Numbered from the stretch's first letter, positions 20,965 through 34,575 are shown. The stretch: DNA of 64,000 bases from Taenia hydatigena (GCA_036345935.2 JADWOT020001768.1:1-64000), one strand, 5' to 3'. Numbers and translations: made by a program. Notes: generated from the letters alone by a model not told the origin.

Positions 20965-22029
20965 AGTGTATAATCGCTATGGAGCCCTCTGCGTCTAATA
21001 GAATGACCTGCTTACCCACAATAAAAACAACCGTTCTGCTGATCAATTAGCTGGCCCTTGCTTTCAAATTTATTAACCCCGCCGCTGCTGTCATCAAATC
21101 TACTACTAACGCCAGACATGAGGACAAGAATTTTTCTCCAATAAGCTCTTGGGTAACCACTTGCGCCACAAAACTTAACTTCCTTCCTGTAATCGTTGTT
21201 AATAATGTCTGCATGCATCATAATTGACGTCATCTTATTTTCCATCAGGTGAGTTTTGCCTAAGCAATTCTGAAAATATTAGAGGCAAACGCATTAAATA
21301 CGATAAGAGATGTTATCTTTCTTCAAATCTTTGATCCAAGAGGGTGACTAGGTTAAGGCCTCCTAATTTAAGTGGAATTAAAGTGTATTTACAAGTTATC
21401 CCCTTTTTCTGAAAGAGTTCAATGTTTACGATGACGCCTGCTCAGTCATGGGATTAGTGGAATCTAAATGCTGCTTACCTGGCTGTTGATGGGTGTTTCA
21501 TTCATCCACGATCAAGAACTAGGCTTCATTAATTCACCAGAACTGTTAGAGCAACGAGAAACTCTTACTTGTTTCCTGACTCCTCTACTCCAATTTAATA
21601 AAAATTCTCTATTATTATAAAAAAGAGAAACTCCTAAGATGCGTGATGCATTTACGATATCCGTCTCTTGATTGCTACGACTAGTCAAATTTACCATGAG
21701 ACAACTTAATACACCATGTGCATTGCTTCTTGGTGTCGCGCAAGGCGGTCTACATGGATCGATTCGCAATGTTCTAAAATGCTTCCTGCACGATTAAAGT
21801 AATGATGTTTTGATGGAGGTCGTCATTAAAAAAATCAATGCTTAGCAACACTTTTGAGGGGATTTTTCCTTTCTCCGTTTTCGTGCTTTATTCTCTTGTT
21901 GAGACATTTCAATTACGGTAAAGAGGCAAATGCACACACCTATCCTAAAAATTGCTAGTGTCATTTGCATTACTTTGCAGCGAAAGACGAAACAGTCTAC
22001 TCTTTATCTGCGTTATCAAGACAATAGCC

Positions 22030-23062
22030 TTTGGGATCGAATTCAGCCCGAAGAAGACAAAAGTGCAACCGTTTAACGACAGTTCGTTACTTTGGATGCT
22101 TCTGTTCCTAGCGGAATAAAGCCACATCCAGCCGGTCATAATTAAATTAGTAGATAATGCAGCAGTAATTTTTTGCTTCGCTGTTCTCTTTGGGCACAGG
22201 GAAATTAGGATTTTCCATTTTTCCTAAGCTTATGGATTTTTCAAATTTTCGGAATGCATGTCAAGGACACATTTTCATCTTTGAAAAAAACAAACGCAAA
22301 AGCCGCAAAAGTTGTCTGCAATGAAATCTCATTCGAGGATGAGCTGCAAATAGCTATTACTGTGGCGCAGAAGAAGCTAATACCTTCTAACCTAATCTTT
22401 ATACCCTTCATCGTGCACAGCACAATTGAATGCGCTGTCAGCCTTTTATGCTCTCCACGAAATTGAAAAGCACGAAATAAAATTGACTGGGACGAAATTG
22501 ACTTCACGAAGCAAATAGCATGAAACAGAGTTTAAGTTACGAAATCGATTCACGAAGCCTAAAAGCATGAAATGGAGCCGATGGAGAAGAGTCTGGTTTT
22601 ATGAAGCGGAGAGGCATGAATAGAGTTAATGGATTCAAAATTGATTTCAAGGAGCCGAAATAAATGAAATGGGGTGGACAGAGATGGAATTGATTTTAGA
22701 GTGCCCATGCGCATAAAATGAATCAGCCGGGACGAAATTGAATTCACGAAGTTTAAAAGCATGAAACAGAGTCGAAGTAAATAAAATTGATTTCACGAAG
22801 CCAAAAAGCTTGAAATGGAGTCGACGTTGAAAAAATTGACTTCACTAATTTGAAAAGCATGAAGTGGAGCCGACGGTGAGGAATTTGATTTCACGTAGTC
22901 GAATGCATGACATTGAGTTGGTGGAGACGAGGTAGATTTTTATTAATCGAAAGGCTTAAAATGCATCCTATGGAGACGAAATTGGCTTAACGAAGTCACA
23001 AAGCATGAAACGGAGCTGATGAGGATGAAATTGATTTCACTAAGTCACAATGCATGAAATCG
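22030..23062. other. 1.03-kb segment present only in the right arm
   Basis: In the left arm the flanks (GACAATAGCC and AACCAACGG in right-arm orientation) are directly joined near 6090-6100. The segment contains a 70-codon open stretch at 22254-22466 (TFSSLKKTNAKAAKVVCNEI..., unrecognised) followed by the minisatellite. Confidence 0.8.
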
Positions 23063-23075
23063 AACCAACGGTTTT
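22459..23075 (+). repeat. Degenerate ~48-bp minisatellite
   Basis: About 13 imperfect copies of a unit containing GAAATTGATTTCACGAAG, then AAAAGCATGAAATGGAG, then CCGACGG. Units are 46-50 bp and diverge at many positions. The last partial unit extends into sequence still present in the left arm. Confidence 0.85.
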
Positions 23076-23441
23076 GAAATTAATTTTAAAGGTTACATGA
23101 TATATGCTCGAATTAATTGTTATCCTGGGGTGGGATCTGCTGGTTTTAAAACGATTTTAGTCGATGTCTTCCACGTTTTCCATGTAATCCGTTTCCACAC
23201 CTAATGACGCTTCTTTTGAACCATAGCAATCACAAGATGTTACACCGATGGGAAACACACAGGAGGACAGAAGTTAAATGTTGCAAATTATCGCCTTCAG
23301 TTATCAAGTTATCATTATGTGTAAGCAATGCAAGTAAACAAACGTGTCAATACCAGGCTCAACTTTCTCATGCAAAAGGAACTGCCATGGAGCCAGGTCT
23401 GACAATGGCTTCCTGGGGCACCACCATCCACGCAAAGGGTC

Positions 23442-23576
23442 ATGGCATTATTTTTTGTTGATTATTGGAGTATATTGCTCCCATCATTTGCCACCGAAAC
23501 AATAGTCGACGATGTAGTTCTCATTGTGGTCTGGTTTTTAGCTGTGGTCGCTGTGAAAAGCATTGAGCCAGACTGA
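23442..23576 (+). CDS. 44-aa predicted membrane microprotein, right copy
   Basis: Identical in protein sequence to the left copy at 5584-5718, with two silent differences. The start context is GGGTCATGG. The next open frame on this strand (23608-23829) follows after 31 bp. Confidence 0.4.
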   Translation: MALFFVDYWSILLPSFATETIVDDVVLIVVWFLAVVAVKSIEPD

Positions 23577-23607
23577 TAAAATTTTGTGTGGTTGCATTTA
23601 CCATTCA

Positions 23608-23829
23608 CCATACTTAAAAAAAGTTGATGGCTATCACGGGCAGGCTTCGACAGGTTTTGCCGCGGACGCTGGTGTCCATATTGAAACTGGGTGGACGGAT
23701 ACAACGTCATCCATCTTTGTGACCAACAACGATGTTTTGGTGAATCCAGTGTGTTTTATTAGAACAGCATTTAAAATGCCCAATCCAAATAGATATGGTT
23801 TGGGTGGATCTGAACAATTTAATTTATGA
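23608..23829 (+). CDS. Hypothetical exon GYHGQASTGF, right copy
   Basis: Partner of 5331-5552 with the same stop. A related segment occurs in the insert at about 26700-26730 (shared GCCCGTGA.AGCCATCAA), which shows the family is older than the palindrome. Confidence 0.25.
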   Translation, partial: PYLKKVDGYHGQASTGFAADAGVHIETGWTDTTSSIFVTNNDVLVNPVCFIRTAFKMPNPNRYGLGGSEQFNL

Positions 23830-26800
23830 ATGCTGCTCTGCATTATTTGACAGGACGGTGGTAATGTGAAGGTGATAAACTGAAGGAAAGAGGTGTGTGA
23901 ATGCATGAACTAAAAATCTGGACATTAAATCTGCTTCCATTATGATTGTGTTTAGGTAAGCAAATTTAAAAAAGTGCATAAAACTTTAAGGTTCAGAAGT
24001 TTGTTCCTCCATCTAGACCCATTTTGGCAAGTTTGATTGCCACCGGGTGACCATGGTACTTAGAAAATGGCTGCATGATTAAAAGTTATTAAATTAAAAA
24101 TCCTGGTAAAAGTGATCCACATGAAGCTAGATTTAGGAACTACACCGTTGTGTCTATTTTAGTAAACCTTTTTTTAGAAGCGAATAGTTGTTGTTCAGGC
24201 TGTAAATTCTGTAAATTAATGTTAATTCTCTCCCTATCTTACTTAGTATCCCATCATATTGAAAATTCAATTTACATTGTCAATAGCAGACATTTTGTTG
24301 AGCTCTAAGACATTTCAGTGTAGCACCTCTAGCCTAAAACGCATGAACGTACTCACTCACCTCAGGTATGAATCATGAGCTGGTCAGTACTACTTACAAT
24401 GAGCTTGACTTGAGTGTACACTCAGCTGAGCAGACCCTCTGGTTTCAGTGATCTGCGCTGTGTACAGCTGACAAGATCCTAGGAAATCAACCCTCTCTAC
24501 ACAAAGTGCTGCATTGACGGGTGGAGAAAATAATTAACGTGCACTAGATGATCTCTCGCCTCCCTATTTTTAGTTGTTATAATTTGATGTCGCGAAGAAA
24601 GGCGACTGTTCTGCTAATGCTGTGATACTTATGGTCTTGAAATATATCTTGTAGGCGAGAGGCAGGAAGACAACTAAAAACATATTTCTACAAAATCAAT
24701 TCAATTCTTCTGGGGTAGGGAATCCTACTCTACTGACTGTACCATAGCATACGACAAAGGTATCTAAGAACCTTACATCTCTTCATATTAGGTGTTTCTG
24801 GAGGGCTAAGGAGATGGAAATAGCTGTTGCAAGTGCAGTGTTTCCTCTTAATAGATACCTTAGTCACGCGTGTAGCAGGGAAACGAGTATAGGCTAGACC
24901 GAGGCCACTTTTGGCCGCTCTGTATTTAGGCATTGTCGAACCCGCGTAATCACTAAGCACCGGCAAAATGTTAAAAACTAACAGAAAGCAAACACGCTAA
25001 GAATGTGAACGGCCGATCGACTTTGTCTCATCCACTGAATGAGTAAAGAGTTGCATAATAGCTATACCAATGGTGCACGCGCAGTGCGGTGTCAGGCGGC
25101 GCGGACGAAGAAACACTAACATCAGCATAACAATGGAAGCGCAGCATTGATAAACGATACTACTGATTGGCTAGATAGTAGGCCACACGCTCTACTACAA
25201 GCGACGGGAAGAATAGTGATCGCAATTAAATAAATCAGGATGTTTTCAGCGTATATAGTTTAAAGTGTTTGACGATGATTAGGCAACTTTAGTATAACTT
25301 GCTGTATAAAGCAAGAAAACCTAAGTAAAATATTTGAGGCAAGGCATTTGGAAGTAACGGACTTGAAGAGGGTTTGCGAGCAATAGCGGTCATCTGAGCA
25401 GCTCGCAAGTTCTGTGATCGCCAGTATCAATGCAGCTCGGGCTAAGCCCACGATTTGTCTGGTCATTCCTACAGCTAAGTTGCGCATGCAGGCTCGCCGT
25501 TTGGTGTCTCAATCGGATGCTCCAATCCCTTCTGTGCATCACACTGCGGGTGGCTGGCCTTCTCCAAGACAGCAAGGATAGAAGCAAAGCTCTATCTTAA
25601 AATGCGTTAGTCTTGTTACGTTACCCAGCTGTGGACTTTATCCACGCCATCGTAAGCGAGGGGAATGGATGTGGGAAAACCAGCCATATAATATATTCCT
25701 ACACAATAGGCTAAAATTTATATGGGAACTTGGAAATTCATGGTACTGTTATGTGTTAGTAATTGTATCATTGTATCAATTGTATCATTGTGTTGTGGTT
25801 GCTTGTTGCAAAGCAACGCGTCGGGTTAGGGCGTACGATGTAGGACAACTATTACTTCGCCCCGGTATGTGATATGTTCCAAGCAGTAACAGCCTGAATC
25901 GCCCATATATCGGGGCTATCATTCAATCGCCTTGAGCTTAGTGGCACGGACGTCTGTGCCAACAACTCTCCATCCACTTTAGCTTGCAAATAATCTAGTC
26001 AGCTAAAATTGGTCCGCATGTGCTGCCATGGCAATCACCGGGCTTCGGGCTTGCAAATGATCAGACGCTCATCGCATGGCCAAGAGAATATTTTAAATGA
26101 GATCGTTTATATTGTGTTTATGCTTGTAACGCTGCTTTTAAAATGTTTGGTCGGTTAACTGTGGCTATGAGCGAATCGCTCAACTTGAGTAGCAACATGG
26201 GCAGTTGGTCTTTACGTCTGCCGCATAATTAAAACTGTTGTGAAGTTGATTTTATAAGTGCTGCTGCGGCTATTCCTCCTTTTGATCCCAGCGGATCGCT
26301 AGGTGCTAAAATGCCTTGGGGGGAGCATTGGAGTCATTAAATCACATGAAAGAAAGCTTAGCATAGTTTGTAGCCCGGATTCAAGGACGTTGGATGTGTA
26401 GGGGTCCGGGTCGCTGTTGCGGTTGCGACAACATTGGCAAACAGACTTTATTTCACACCACTTCATCGACACAAACATATCCAAGTCGACTAACCTTCAC
26501 GACATCAAAGATCGCTGTAACCAGTGCATTGAGCGTACGCTAAGCGATGGGCTGATCGAGACACTCAGAGAGCAAATATCGTAGACGCATCGAAATTTCA
26601 AGAGTTTCTCACTTCCTAATTACAGTAGAGAATCCTTATTAAATTAATGCAGAAGGACCGAAAAGTGAGTAAATTGTCCCGTTTCTCTAACAACCGATAC
26701 CTGCCCGTGACAGCCATCAATTTGTTTAGTTTAATAAACTTTTGCTGGTAAATGCAGATAGCTACAAAGGATTTATCGCATTCGACTCGACAATTGCTCT

Positions 26801-28147
26801 GTGATACTCAGCGGTGAGTCCTCACTGTCGCAGCCAATTTGTCAGCTCTGTTCAATGAAGGAACATATAAGGCGCGTACAGGCAAGCGATTTGCACCATC
26901 AGCTATGGAATCATCCGCGAATATTGGGCCAATCAGCATGTTAACAAGTACAACAAACATTCCGCAGATCCATCCTTACTTCTTCACGCTCAAAAAAATA
27001 CTTCGGCTCTGCTGATAATGTCACTTTTGCTGGTGTACTGCACCTAAGGACAGAAATTTCCCTTCGATAAGCGCGCTTCTGCGTACAACAAGGAAAACCG
27101 ATTGCCCGTTTATTTGCATATCCCAGCACCGTGTTGTCTACCGTTTCTTTTCCTGTTTTCCCTGTCAAGAAAGTCTCTAGACAGTGTTTAGCATTTGTTT
27201 TCATCAAGTGGGATTCGTCCAGGCGGCCTTCAAATATTTAAGCCAAATGCATTAAACACGCTTGGGTGTGTATCGGCTTTACATTTTGGGTCAAGAGGAG
27301 TGACTGAGTAGGGGTCCTTACTTTTGGTATCATGAAATTTGGGCTTGCAAGTTATCCGCGTACTCTGGCAAGGATCATTGCCTACCTCCCCCACCCTGGA
27401 AAGCGATGACGTCAGTTTAGATTTGTGGAATCCAACCGCTAGTTACCGAGCCGACGACATATGCGCATTTGTCGTTAAGTAAGAATTAGGCCTTAATGAT
27501 TTGCCGGAACTGTTGCAGCAACGATCTTTATTTTTAATGACAAATCTTATAAATTGTGCTTCGCAAGATGTGAAAAATCGGAAAAGTCGCAAAAATTTTT
27601 TCGCAGCTAAATTAGGCTTTCTAGGATCATGCGACTTCGCCACATGTCGTCTACACGACGCTATGTTTCTACGTTAAATATTCCAGACGCAGGAATCGTA
27701 GAATACTAATTCGAATAGCGATGGATTGAGCTCAGACCGATGTTGAAGGTACGCCGTATTCCGAAAATTGCCCATTTTAAAGGATCAGCAGCGGTCATTG
27801 GTGGGGGTCAAGAGTTAACTGCTAAATATTTCCCCCTGCTATTGATCGAGGCGACCAAAGTTCGGTGGACTCGTCTCCACGGATGTTATGATAAGTACCA
27901 AACAGCCAAATCACTTGCCGCAGTCAATGAGCGGTTGATACTGCTGTGTAAGTTTTTTATTCGAACACCCTTAAAGATTAAATTATGCAGCGTCCTTATG
28001 CGAAATTAGAAACCTATTTTATGTAGTGTATGACCATACAGGAGCCGATGTATTTGCATTTTTAACCGCCGAACGGTAAATCACTATTTTTTTACTTTAA
28101 AAATCAAATTCTTTAAATAATCAGTAATTCTGTGAACTTTGTGGGAC

Positions 28148-28327
28148 CAGTCTTGGGGGAATTTTGGATGGAGGCCATTATTTCTGCTAGATACTCTAGA
28201 GTCATCAAGAATTTGCCTAGCAAGAGAAGAGCTAAAAGAAAGCCATTGCACTTGCAGCGATAAGATTGCAGACTTATATTTCAAATACATGAAACATGAT
28301 CTGCCGGTTTTCGAAGCTTTATACTAG
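28148..28327 (+). CDS. Hypothetical exon in the insert
   Basis: Frame following CCAG: LLDTLESSRICLAREELKES, then CTCSDKIADLYFKYMKHDLP to EALY, TAG. Protein-like composition, possible acceptor at GGGACCAG; no recognised domain. Confidence 0.2.
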   Translation, partial: QSWGNFGWRPLFLLDTLESSRICLAREELKESHCTCSDKIADLYFKYMKHDLPVFEALY

Positions 28328-28717
28328 ATGCTTGTGTTTTATGGAGGAGAACCAAATACTATTTTATACAGTCAAAATAAAACATAAATTTTTTATGGCA
28401 CGTTAGGAGATATTGCAAGGACAATGTGCACCAGCGCGTTGACATGATAGCATAGCATTTGCCATCCTAGCAGTCATTTACACGCTCGAGACGAAAGCAG
28501 CTTAACACAGAATACGATTTTCCGTGTTGATGTTCTTGCCAATGAACAGTAGACTAAATCATATAAACTTGTCCTACAATATTTGACAGGTTTATGCGGG
28601 ACTTAGGTGGTTCTTGTATGAGGTCGAAATAAGGTATAGTGATATCTGCGCAACTGATTTACATCCAAACATATGGCCAAAGGCAGGGCAGCGATCCCAC
28701 ATTTTTTAAGAGAAACC

Positions 28718-28879
28718 ATGGAACCCAAAGTGCCTCAGGTGGAAATGCCTACCGCTATCTATATGGGTTTGTTTACTCTCACTTCCTTGTTAATTCTAGG
28801 AGGAATTCGTCTCAAACGATTCCAATATGCCTGTGATACACATAAAAGAGCCAGTAAATGGTATCCTGCGGTTCAATGT
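28718..28879 (+). CDS. Candidate first exon, small membrane protein
   Basis: ATG in good context (GAAACCATGGAA). It reads MEPKVPQVEMPTAIYMGLFT, then a hydrophobic stretch to ILGGIRLKRF, ending at TGT/GTAAGC: 54 codons. One membrane helix at about residues 12-32 is followed by a basic stop-transfer. The frame also stays open 47 codons past the donor to 29020. An acceptor-like TACTAATTTCCAG lies near 29012-29026. Not recognised. Confidence 0.35.
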
Positions 28880-30981
28880 GTAAGCTTTCACGGTTCAGGA
28901 ATAGTACGCAGAATTAAAACATGTAAAGGGTGCAAAGGCTTACTACGTAAGAAGTTAAACAGCTTAGAAATGACGGATAATATGGGCAATTTAATAATGT
29001 CAGTAACTTACTTCTACTAATTTCCAGATTTGTAGGATTTTCAGGTTAGCTAGTGGATTTAAATTTGCTCTATCTGCCGTAGGATAATAGGACCTGCATT
29101 ACCTAAGGCCCAGTCAAACAAAATTTGCATGGCTGCTATTATTTAAAACGCACCACATAGTGTTAGCGACGTACACGAGGATTTCTGGAATTGACCAGGA
29201 CAAATAAAGTCGAAGGAGATTAGGAACATTTCAGGTAAGTTTACGCTTCCTACTTTGGGTTTTCAAAGCACGTTCAGTGCAAGGAATAAGATCCTAATAA
29301 TGAAAGCCACCTCTATCATTAAAGGCGAAGTGGGCTGTTTATTTACCATGACCGGTGCTTGCAATCATGGATACAAGCCGTGGAATGTAGATGGGAACGG
29401 CAATTCCTTCAAGCATCCCCTTTTACTACAGTGATTGCAATGCACTTAAAGTCCTAATTGGAAGCCACTTACAATGTTACTCAAATGTAGCGAAAGGCAG
29501 GTGGCCTTCCCTCCCAACCCATTTGTGGCGGGTAGTGATGCAAGTTTGGATTTCATGGCTTCGTCTAAGCACCGTTCTAGTGCTTTCATAAGCTTGTCTT
29601 ACGTCGCACACGTGCTTTTGGTACAAAACCAACCAACAGTGTGCACTTCCTTCCATAGTCTCCTAATACTCTACTCCTAGCACCTCGTGCTTTTACATTT
29701 GAAGTGTTTGTTCGTGAGGTCATCAACTTGCCATCCCCTCGACTCGTCTGGAAATCTCCTATTAATTCCAACCAAAATATATTTTTCGATTATCGACTTA
29801 GACTCTCTGGCTCCTGATGAAAAGGTCTAAAATAAGCACCGAATCCATCTAATGATATTCAGCTGCCAGCTGCCATTGCTTCTGCGAAACAACTCAGATT
29901 AGAAATTTTCCTTATTAACTAAGAATTGAACCGCCTCTGATAATAAGGAATAACTTGTTCCTTAGATGTCTGACTATCAATATAGCATAAAAATAAGGCA
30001 GCTTCTGATCGCGGACATGCTTAATTGTAATTTAGCACAGTTATGACTGTTACCGCTATCCTAACTCGTGTTCTATCAATGAAATTTAGAAAAGTGTAAT
30101 CATCCAAAGGGAAGGAGTGGGCACTATTAGAAATGCATGAAAGTGGCGCCCCCAAGGTCGGTTATCTCTTGCCTATCACTGGCGGAGAGGACCTGTGATT
30201 TCTTACGCAACTTTGCTATGATCGCATTATGAGAGTTCAAGGGCTTCAGCCGGAAATCGCTTGCGCCAAAACCCCTAGCAATGGTTGAAACAAATTCAGC
30301 ACGCTTTATTGTTAAAAGAATGCAAATGTTTCAGTAGAACCACCAAGTCTATGCAAAATATAAAATATGTTTTCGAGTTTGAGCAAACAAGAGATAAAGC
30401 ATTGAGCGAAGCAGCGAATGAAGCAAAACACCACATTTGGTGTGGAATTAATACTGACTTCCTTGGACGCATTTCGTTGCATGACGACAATAGCAACAAG
30501 AAAATGTACGTAGCCAAAAAAACGCCTTTAGTTTAGTGTAAATTATCATGAATAAAAGGTCGTTTTTATAGATTTCCACATGTTTTTTGAAGAAGAGTGC
30601 ATAAACTATTTCGCAACACACCAACACAAGCGCCATTTTCATTTGAGTAGCAGCACCTGTACCGTTGGCCTCCAACGGCTAGCAATGGAGAACCGTAATT
30701 CATTGGTATGTGATGAGACTGCAGTCTGCCTTAGGAAAAACCTTAAGTAGATGCAACGCCCCACCTCTAGTAAAGTGAGGTTTAGGGAAAAATTGTATCA
30801 AAAGAAGAAGGGTTGTTAAAAAACATTGCAATAGGGACGGAGTTAAAAGCATGAAAATGACTGACGTACCTATTCAATTTCTGACAATGACATTACTGCT
30901 AAAAGGCTATTAATCAAAGCTACCAAGCGCATTGTATTTGTTGTATCTATGAGACAGTAGCGCTCTCTTCTTACCACCTGC

Positions 30982-31248
30982 TTGCACACACAAGGAAGTG
31001 AAGGTTGTCTACCATCAAGCTTTAGAGTTGCAGCTGCTTCATCACCGAAATACACTAGTGGTATTCACTTTGGTCATCGTGTACGAAGTGCTTTCCGTTC
31101 AACATATATGCCTATTCTCTATGCACTCAAGGAGCATCAACTTTTAGTGCGCACATCTCCAATGGCACAATCACCAGGAAACACAAGCATTTCTGCATCT
31201 CCTATGAAAGTTAGCGTTAAGGAAACATATGGCTGCCGGCTAGAGTAG
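30982..31248 (+). CDS. 88-codon hypothetical frame in the insert
   Basis: Open frame with SSFRVAAASSPKYTSGIHFG, then RSTYMPILYALKEHQLLVRT, ending YGCRLE, TAG. Balanced composition, no clear start or splice borders, no domain I recognise. Could be an exon or chance. Confidence 0.2.
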   Translation: MHTQGSEGCLPSSFRVAAASSPKYTSGIHFGHRVRSAFRSTYMPILYALKEHQLLVRTSPMAQSPGNTSISASPMKVSVKETYGCRLE

Positions 31249-34209
31249 AGCATCTGCAAACCACCTTTCCTTATCTATTGATCTTCTCTGGGCTGAATAA
31301 ATGCATTGCACGAAATCGCCGTGACACCAAATAGTTTTGCTCATAGTCATGCCACAACCAGTGCAACCGTTGGCGCAGGTTCCTTAATAGAGTAGTATTT
31401 CATTATTCCGACACAATGATTTTACATCATCCTGATTGGTAGAGCACTCAGCTACATTTCTTTGGTGACTAATGCCCAACATCTTACGGACTGTGGTAGT
31501 GAATTCCCTTTAAATCCCGGTTAATTCTTGTACAATGGGTTTTAAAAACATAAATAGGCTCTGAAACCACATGTCCACTGATTTTTTTTTCGGAATTAAC
31601 TTCCATAATGCATCGTAGTCTGCGAAATGTGTTAGCAAAAACAAAGAAGCAAAATAAAGGTGGAGGTGACTGGGAAGGATAGCAACTGTCGCGTGACATT
31701 AGACCATTTATGACGGTCAGCGAAGAACTTTCCTTTTGCCAACTAACTACATGTGAGAATAGCCACCTGCTGCGACAAATGTAAGAAACTAATTCTTTCC
31801 AAGCATTGTCATATGCCTATTCACCATAGTGAATTACTTGATTTGAGGTTGTTTATCTGTTGGGTCACTGCTACATCCTTTTAAGCTCACTTGTCCCTTA
31901 TCTGTTTCCCATGCTCAATTTAACAGTCGCGGAGCCTTTTTCATTCCAGTAAAAGGAGGCGACTACCTTGGTGCGAGATGCCTCCATGGAATTTCAAAAT
32001 AGCTTTGAGCAATTAACTTTGGTTGAATGACTTTATCCACAGAACGTAGTTTACGGGATCCTGCCGCCATTCTGGCACGAATGCATGATTGCAAGTAGAA
32101 TTATTTGTTGCCTAAATGTTTGACGCTTGTCATCTCCAAGAAGCAGCGTGATTCCTCGTCTGTTGGCCGAATCGCCAATGTCACCGCTCAAGCAACTGTA
32201 AGCCGATTCTCCTGCTACCGTGTCACCACTTAATTTATTATTGCATACGCTTCCTGCTGTGTCATTATTAGCTACCCTGCAATCACAAACTCGCTCCCAA
32301 TCAGCAATACTTCAGCCTCTCTCGCACTACTGACAATGGATTGAGAAATAAGACTTGTACATGAGGTTGTAAACACTTAATTACGGTGCAGTGCTCCGAG
32401 TGTATGCATTGTTTACTTCTTAAAAATGCCTTTATAAATATTAGGTTGCCAAGTTGCAGCGTTTAGCAAGGCATTTCAGCAAAACGAATACCCTAATGCC
32501 TAAAGCGCATCGGCTCTGATTTCGAGTTATAAGTCGCACTGCGAACCTTTAGGTAAAGATTAGAAAGAGATCTTTAGTCATAATGTTTATCAACTGGAGA
32601 CCATCACAGACCGATTGCGCGAAAAGGTGGTTGCAAAAGGATCCAATTGACAGAAAGCTTTAACTCGCTTAATACACCTTCTTTCTGCTGTGCAAAGCTT
32701 GACGCGTTTCCATACCATCTTTCTGCAGGTATATCTGTGCATAATACCGCCCCTGCAACCCAATGAACACGGGCTCTTTTTAAACCGAAATATTCGTCTA
32801 TATATTTTGCTGTAGTAGTCCTCAACTATGTCGAGCTGGCAGGTTTTCGTAAAAAATTTATCACAATAAGAAGCGACCCGGGTTTCGTCGTTTGTTTGCC
32901 CTATTTATTATGTTTGCGTCACTTGCCGCATTGCCCCGACGAACTGCTAAAGATTCGAGCAGGAACGTTAAGTTGGGGAGTTAGTGTTCTTAATTCAACG
33001 CACTTCATGTAGGTTATAATAAAGCACCAACGTATAGTAAAAAGGGATGGAGAAAAATGACGTCATAGTTTTAAACAACGTCTGCAACTTAGGCAATCCG
33101 GTCAGATACGTGCGCTTTCCGTGCATTTCGCCCAACCAAAAGTAAAAAATTAAGGTAAACCGTTCCAAGCAGCCTGAAAGTTAAATGGTAGCAGCCTTAG
33201 TGATTATCACGAAGCCAGTTGCATTTTATTTGCATGGGTGTCCGTCTATTGAATGCAAGTGCCATGCATTTTTGAATATTTTTTAGGTAGTTCCTTATAT
33301 TTGCGAGCGTGATTTCCTAGTCTTTATTGCGCAGTGTTTCTCAATGCGTCTATATTAACACAAAGTAGTTGATTCCGCTTAGTCGAAGCAACTTACAATA
33401 AATCCGTTGGATGGCTTCAAGCGCCTGCGCTGTTTGTCCAACGGCCACTCACTGGATGTTGCCTTTCTCTTGGATGTGAAGGTACGCCACTGCCAAGGAG
33501 GCTACAAGCTAATGTTGTATCTCCATTAATGGCATTTCTCATTGCAATTTGAGTTTACCTGTGATACTGACTGCTATTAGCAGGGTTTTTATGTTACTTA
33601 TTTACTGAACAGTTCAACATATCCCGTGCAGTTTTTAGGAGCAAAAGCATACACATGTTACCAGTGCAAATGCGCCCAGAGTCCAAAGCAACAAACAGTG
33701 GACTCTTAAATTAAAGACCATTTAGGAAAACAATGCTGCTGCAATGCGCCACTCCCTGAACTTATTTTTGATTGCATTGCTAGCTATCTAACTGTCCTCC
33801 CACGCCTTCAATACCTACAGCAACGACTGCTTATACTCTGACTTGGAGTACCTGTAAAGCAGTCAGTCAAGGAGATGGCTCTAAATTGCTTTCAAAAAAC
33901 TAGCGTTAATTAAGTTTATGAATGGATATGCTTGCAAACCGTGCGTATCAGTTCTAACTCGTCCAAGGTGGTTTGTTGATGGACCCACACACAAAAAACT
34001 CCACGTTCATGCACTTTTGTGCACTCCCCACACAGGGTAGGATTCTTGCCCTTCCTACCAAGGCCACAAAAAAGATTGACCTTAGCTTGGCATTTTGAGT
34101 ATGTTAATATTTAAATAGTAATGCATTGCTAATTTTGCAGGACTCTAAGTGGCATCAAATTGGGTGCAAATTATGGTTTGGTATAACCTTACTAAATATA
34201 AGCTGCTAG

Positions 34210-34430
34210 TCAATGCATGCCACAAGGAGTTGGCTGTGTGAGTAAAAAATGTATGTGATTGTAAGCTTGAAAGGCGTTTTGAAGCTCAAGAGTGAGATTG
34301 AAAACCAGACAAGTATCACCAGTATTCCAAGCAGCAGGCGCGCCCTTACATTCCGTTACAGGATTGTATGGATTGAACTGGGCAATGCTGCTGGTAGTAT
34401 GACCGATTTTAATCGGCAGCTCCGTGGCCT
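34210..34430 (-). CDS. Terminal exon, ELPIKIG family, right copy
   Basis: Partner of 2980-3143. The acceptor is weaker (GCATTTAG). The stop TTTTAA has become TTTCAA, so the frame extends through AYNHIHFLLTQPTPCGMH to a TGA. Confidence 0.35.
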
Positions 34431-34575
34431 CTAAATGCGGAATGTTGGTGAAGGCGCATTTTAAATTCTGAGAGGCTGATAATTACCATTCAGTTTTCCT
34501 CACTTTGAAAAGGCAGACACCAGTCCTAGTGGAAGGTGCACTTATCATGAGGTAGTTTAAAGCCACCTAGCAGGC

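Larger units (their letters stand above)
24843..33104. other. 8.26-kb segment present only in the right arm
   Basis: Homology to the left arm stops at 24842 and resumes at 33105; the left arm is continuous across 4298-4317. I find no terminal inverted repeats at the ends. The segment carries diverged relatives of arm sequences (26.59-26.80 kb, 27.24-27.55 kb) and of 62.40 kb (at 28.95 kb), so it is related to this locus rather than foreign. Confidence 0.85.

Noticed and set aside
31425..31500. tRNA-like D-arm sequence (TGGTAGAGCACTC)
   Set aside because: No matching T-arm with a GTTCGA-type box or acceptor stem could be found nearby.
24843..33104. Insert as a classical DNA transposon or Maverick
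   Set aside because: No terminal inverted repeats at the borders, no transposase, polymerase or capsid-like frame, and the segment contains arm-related sequence.
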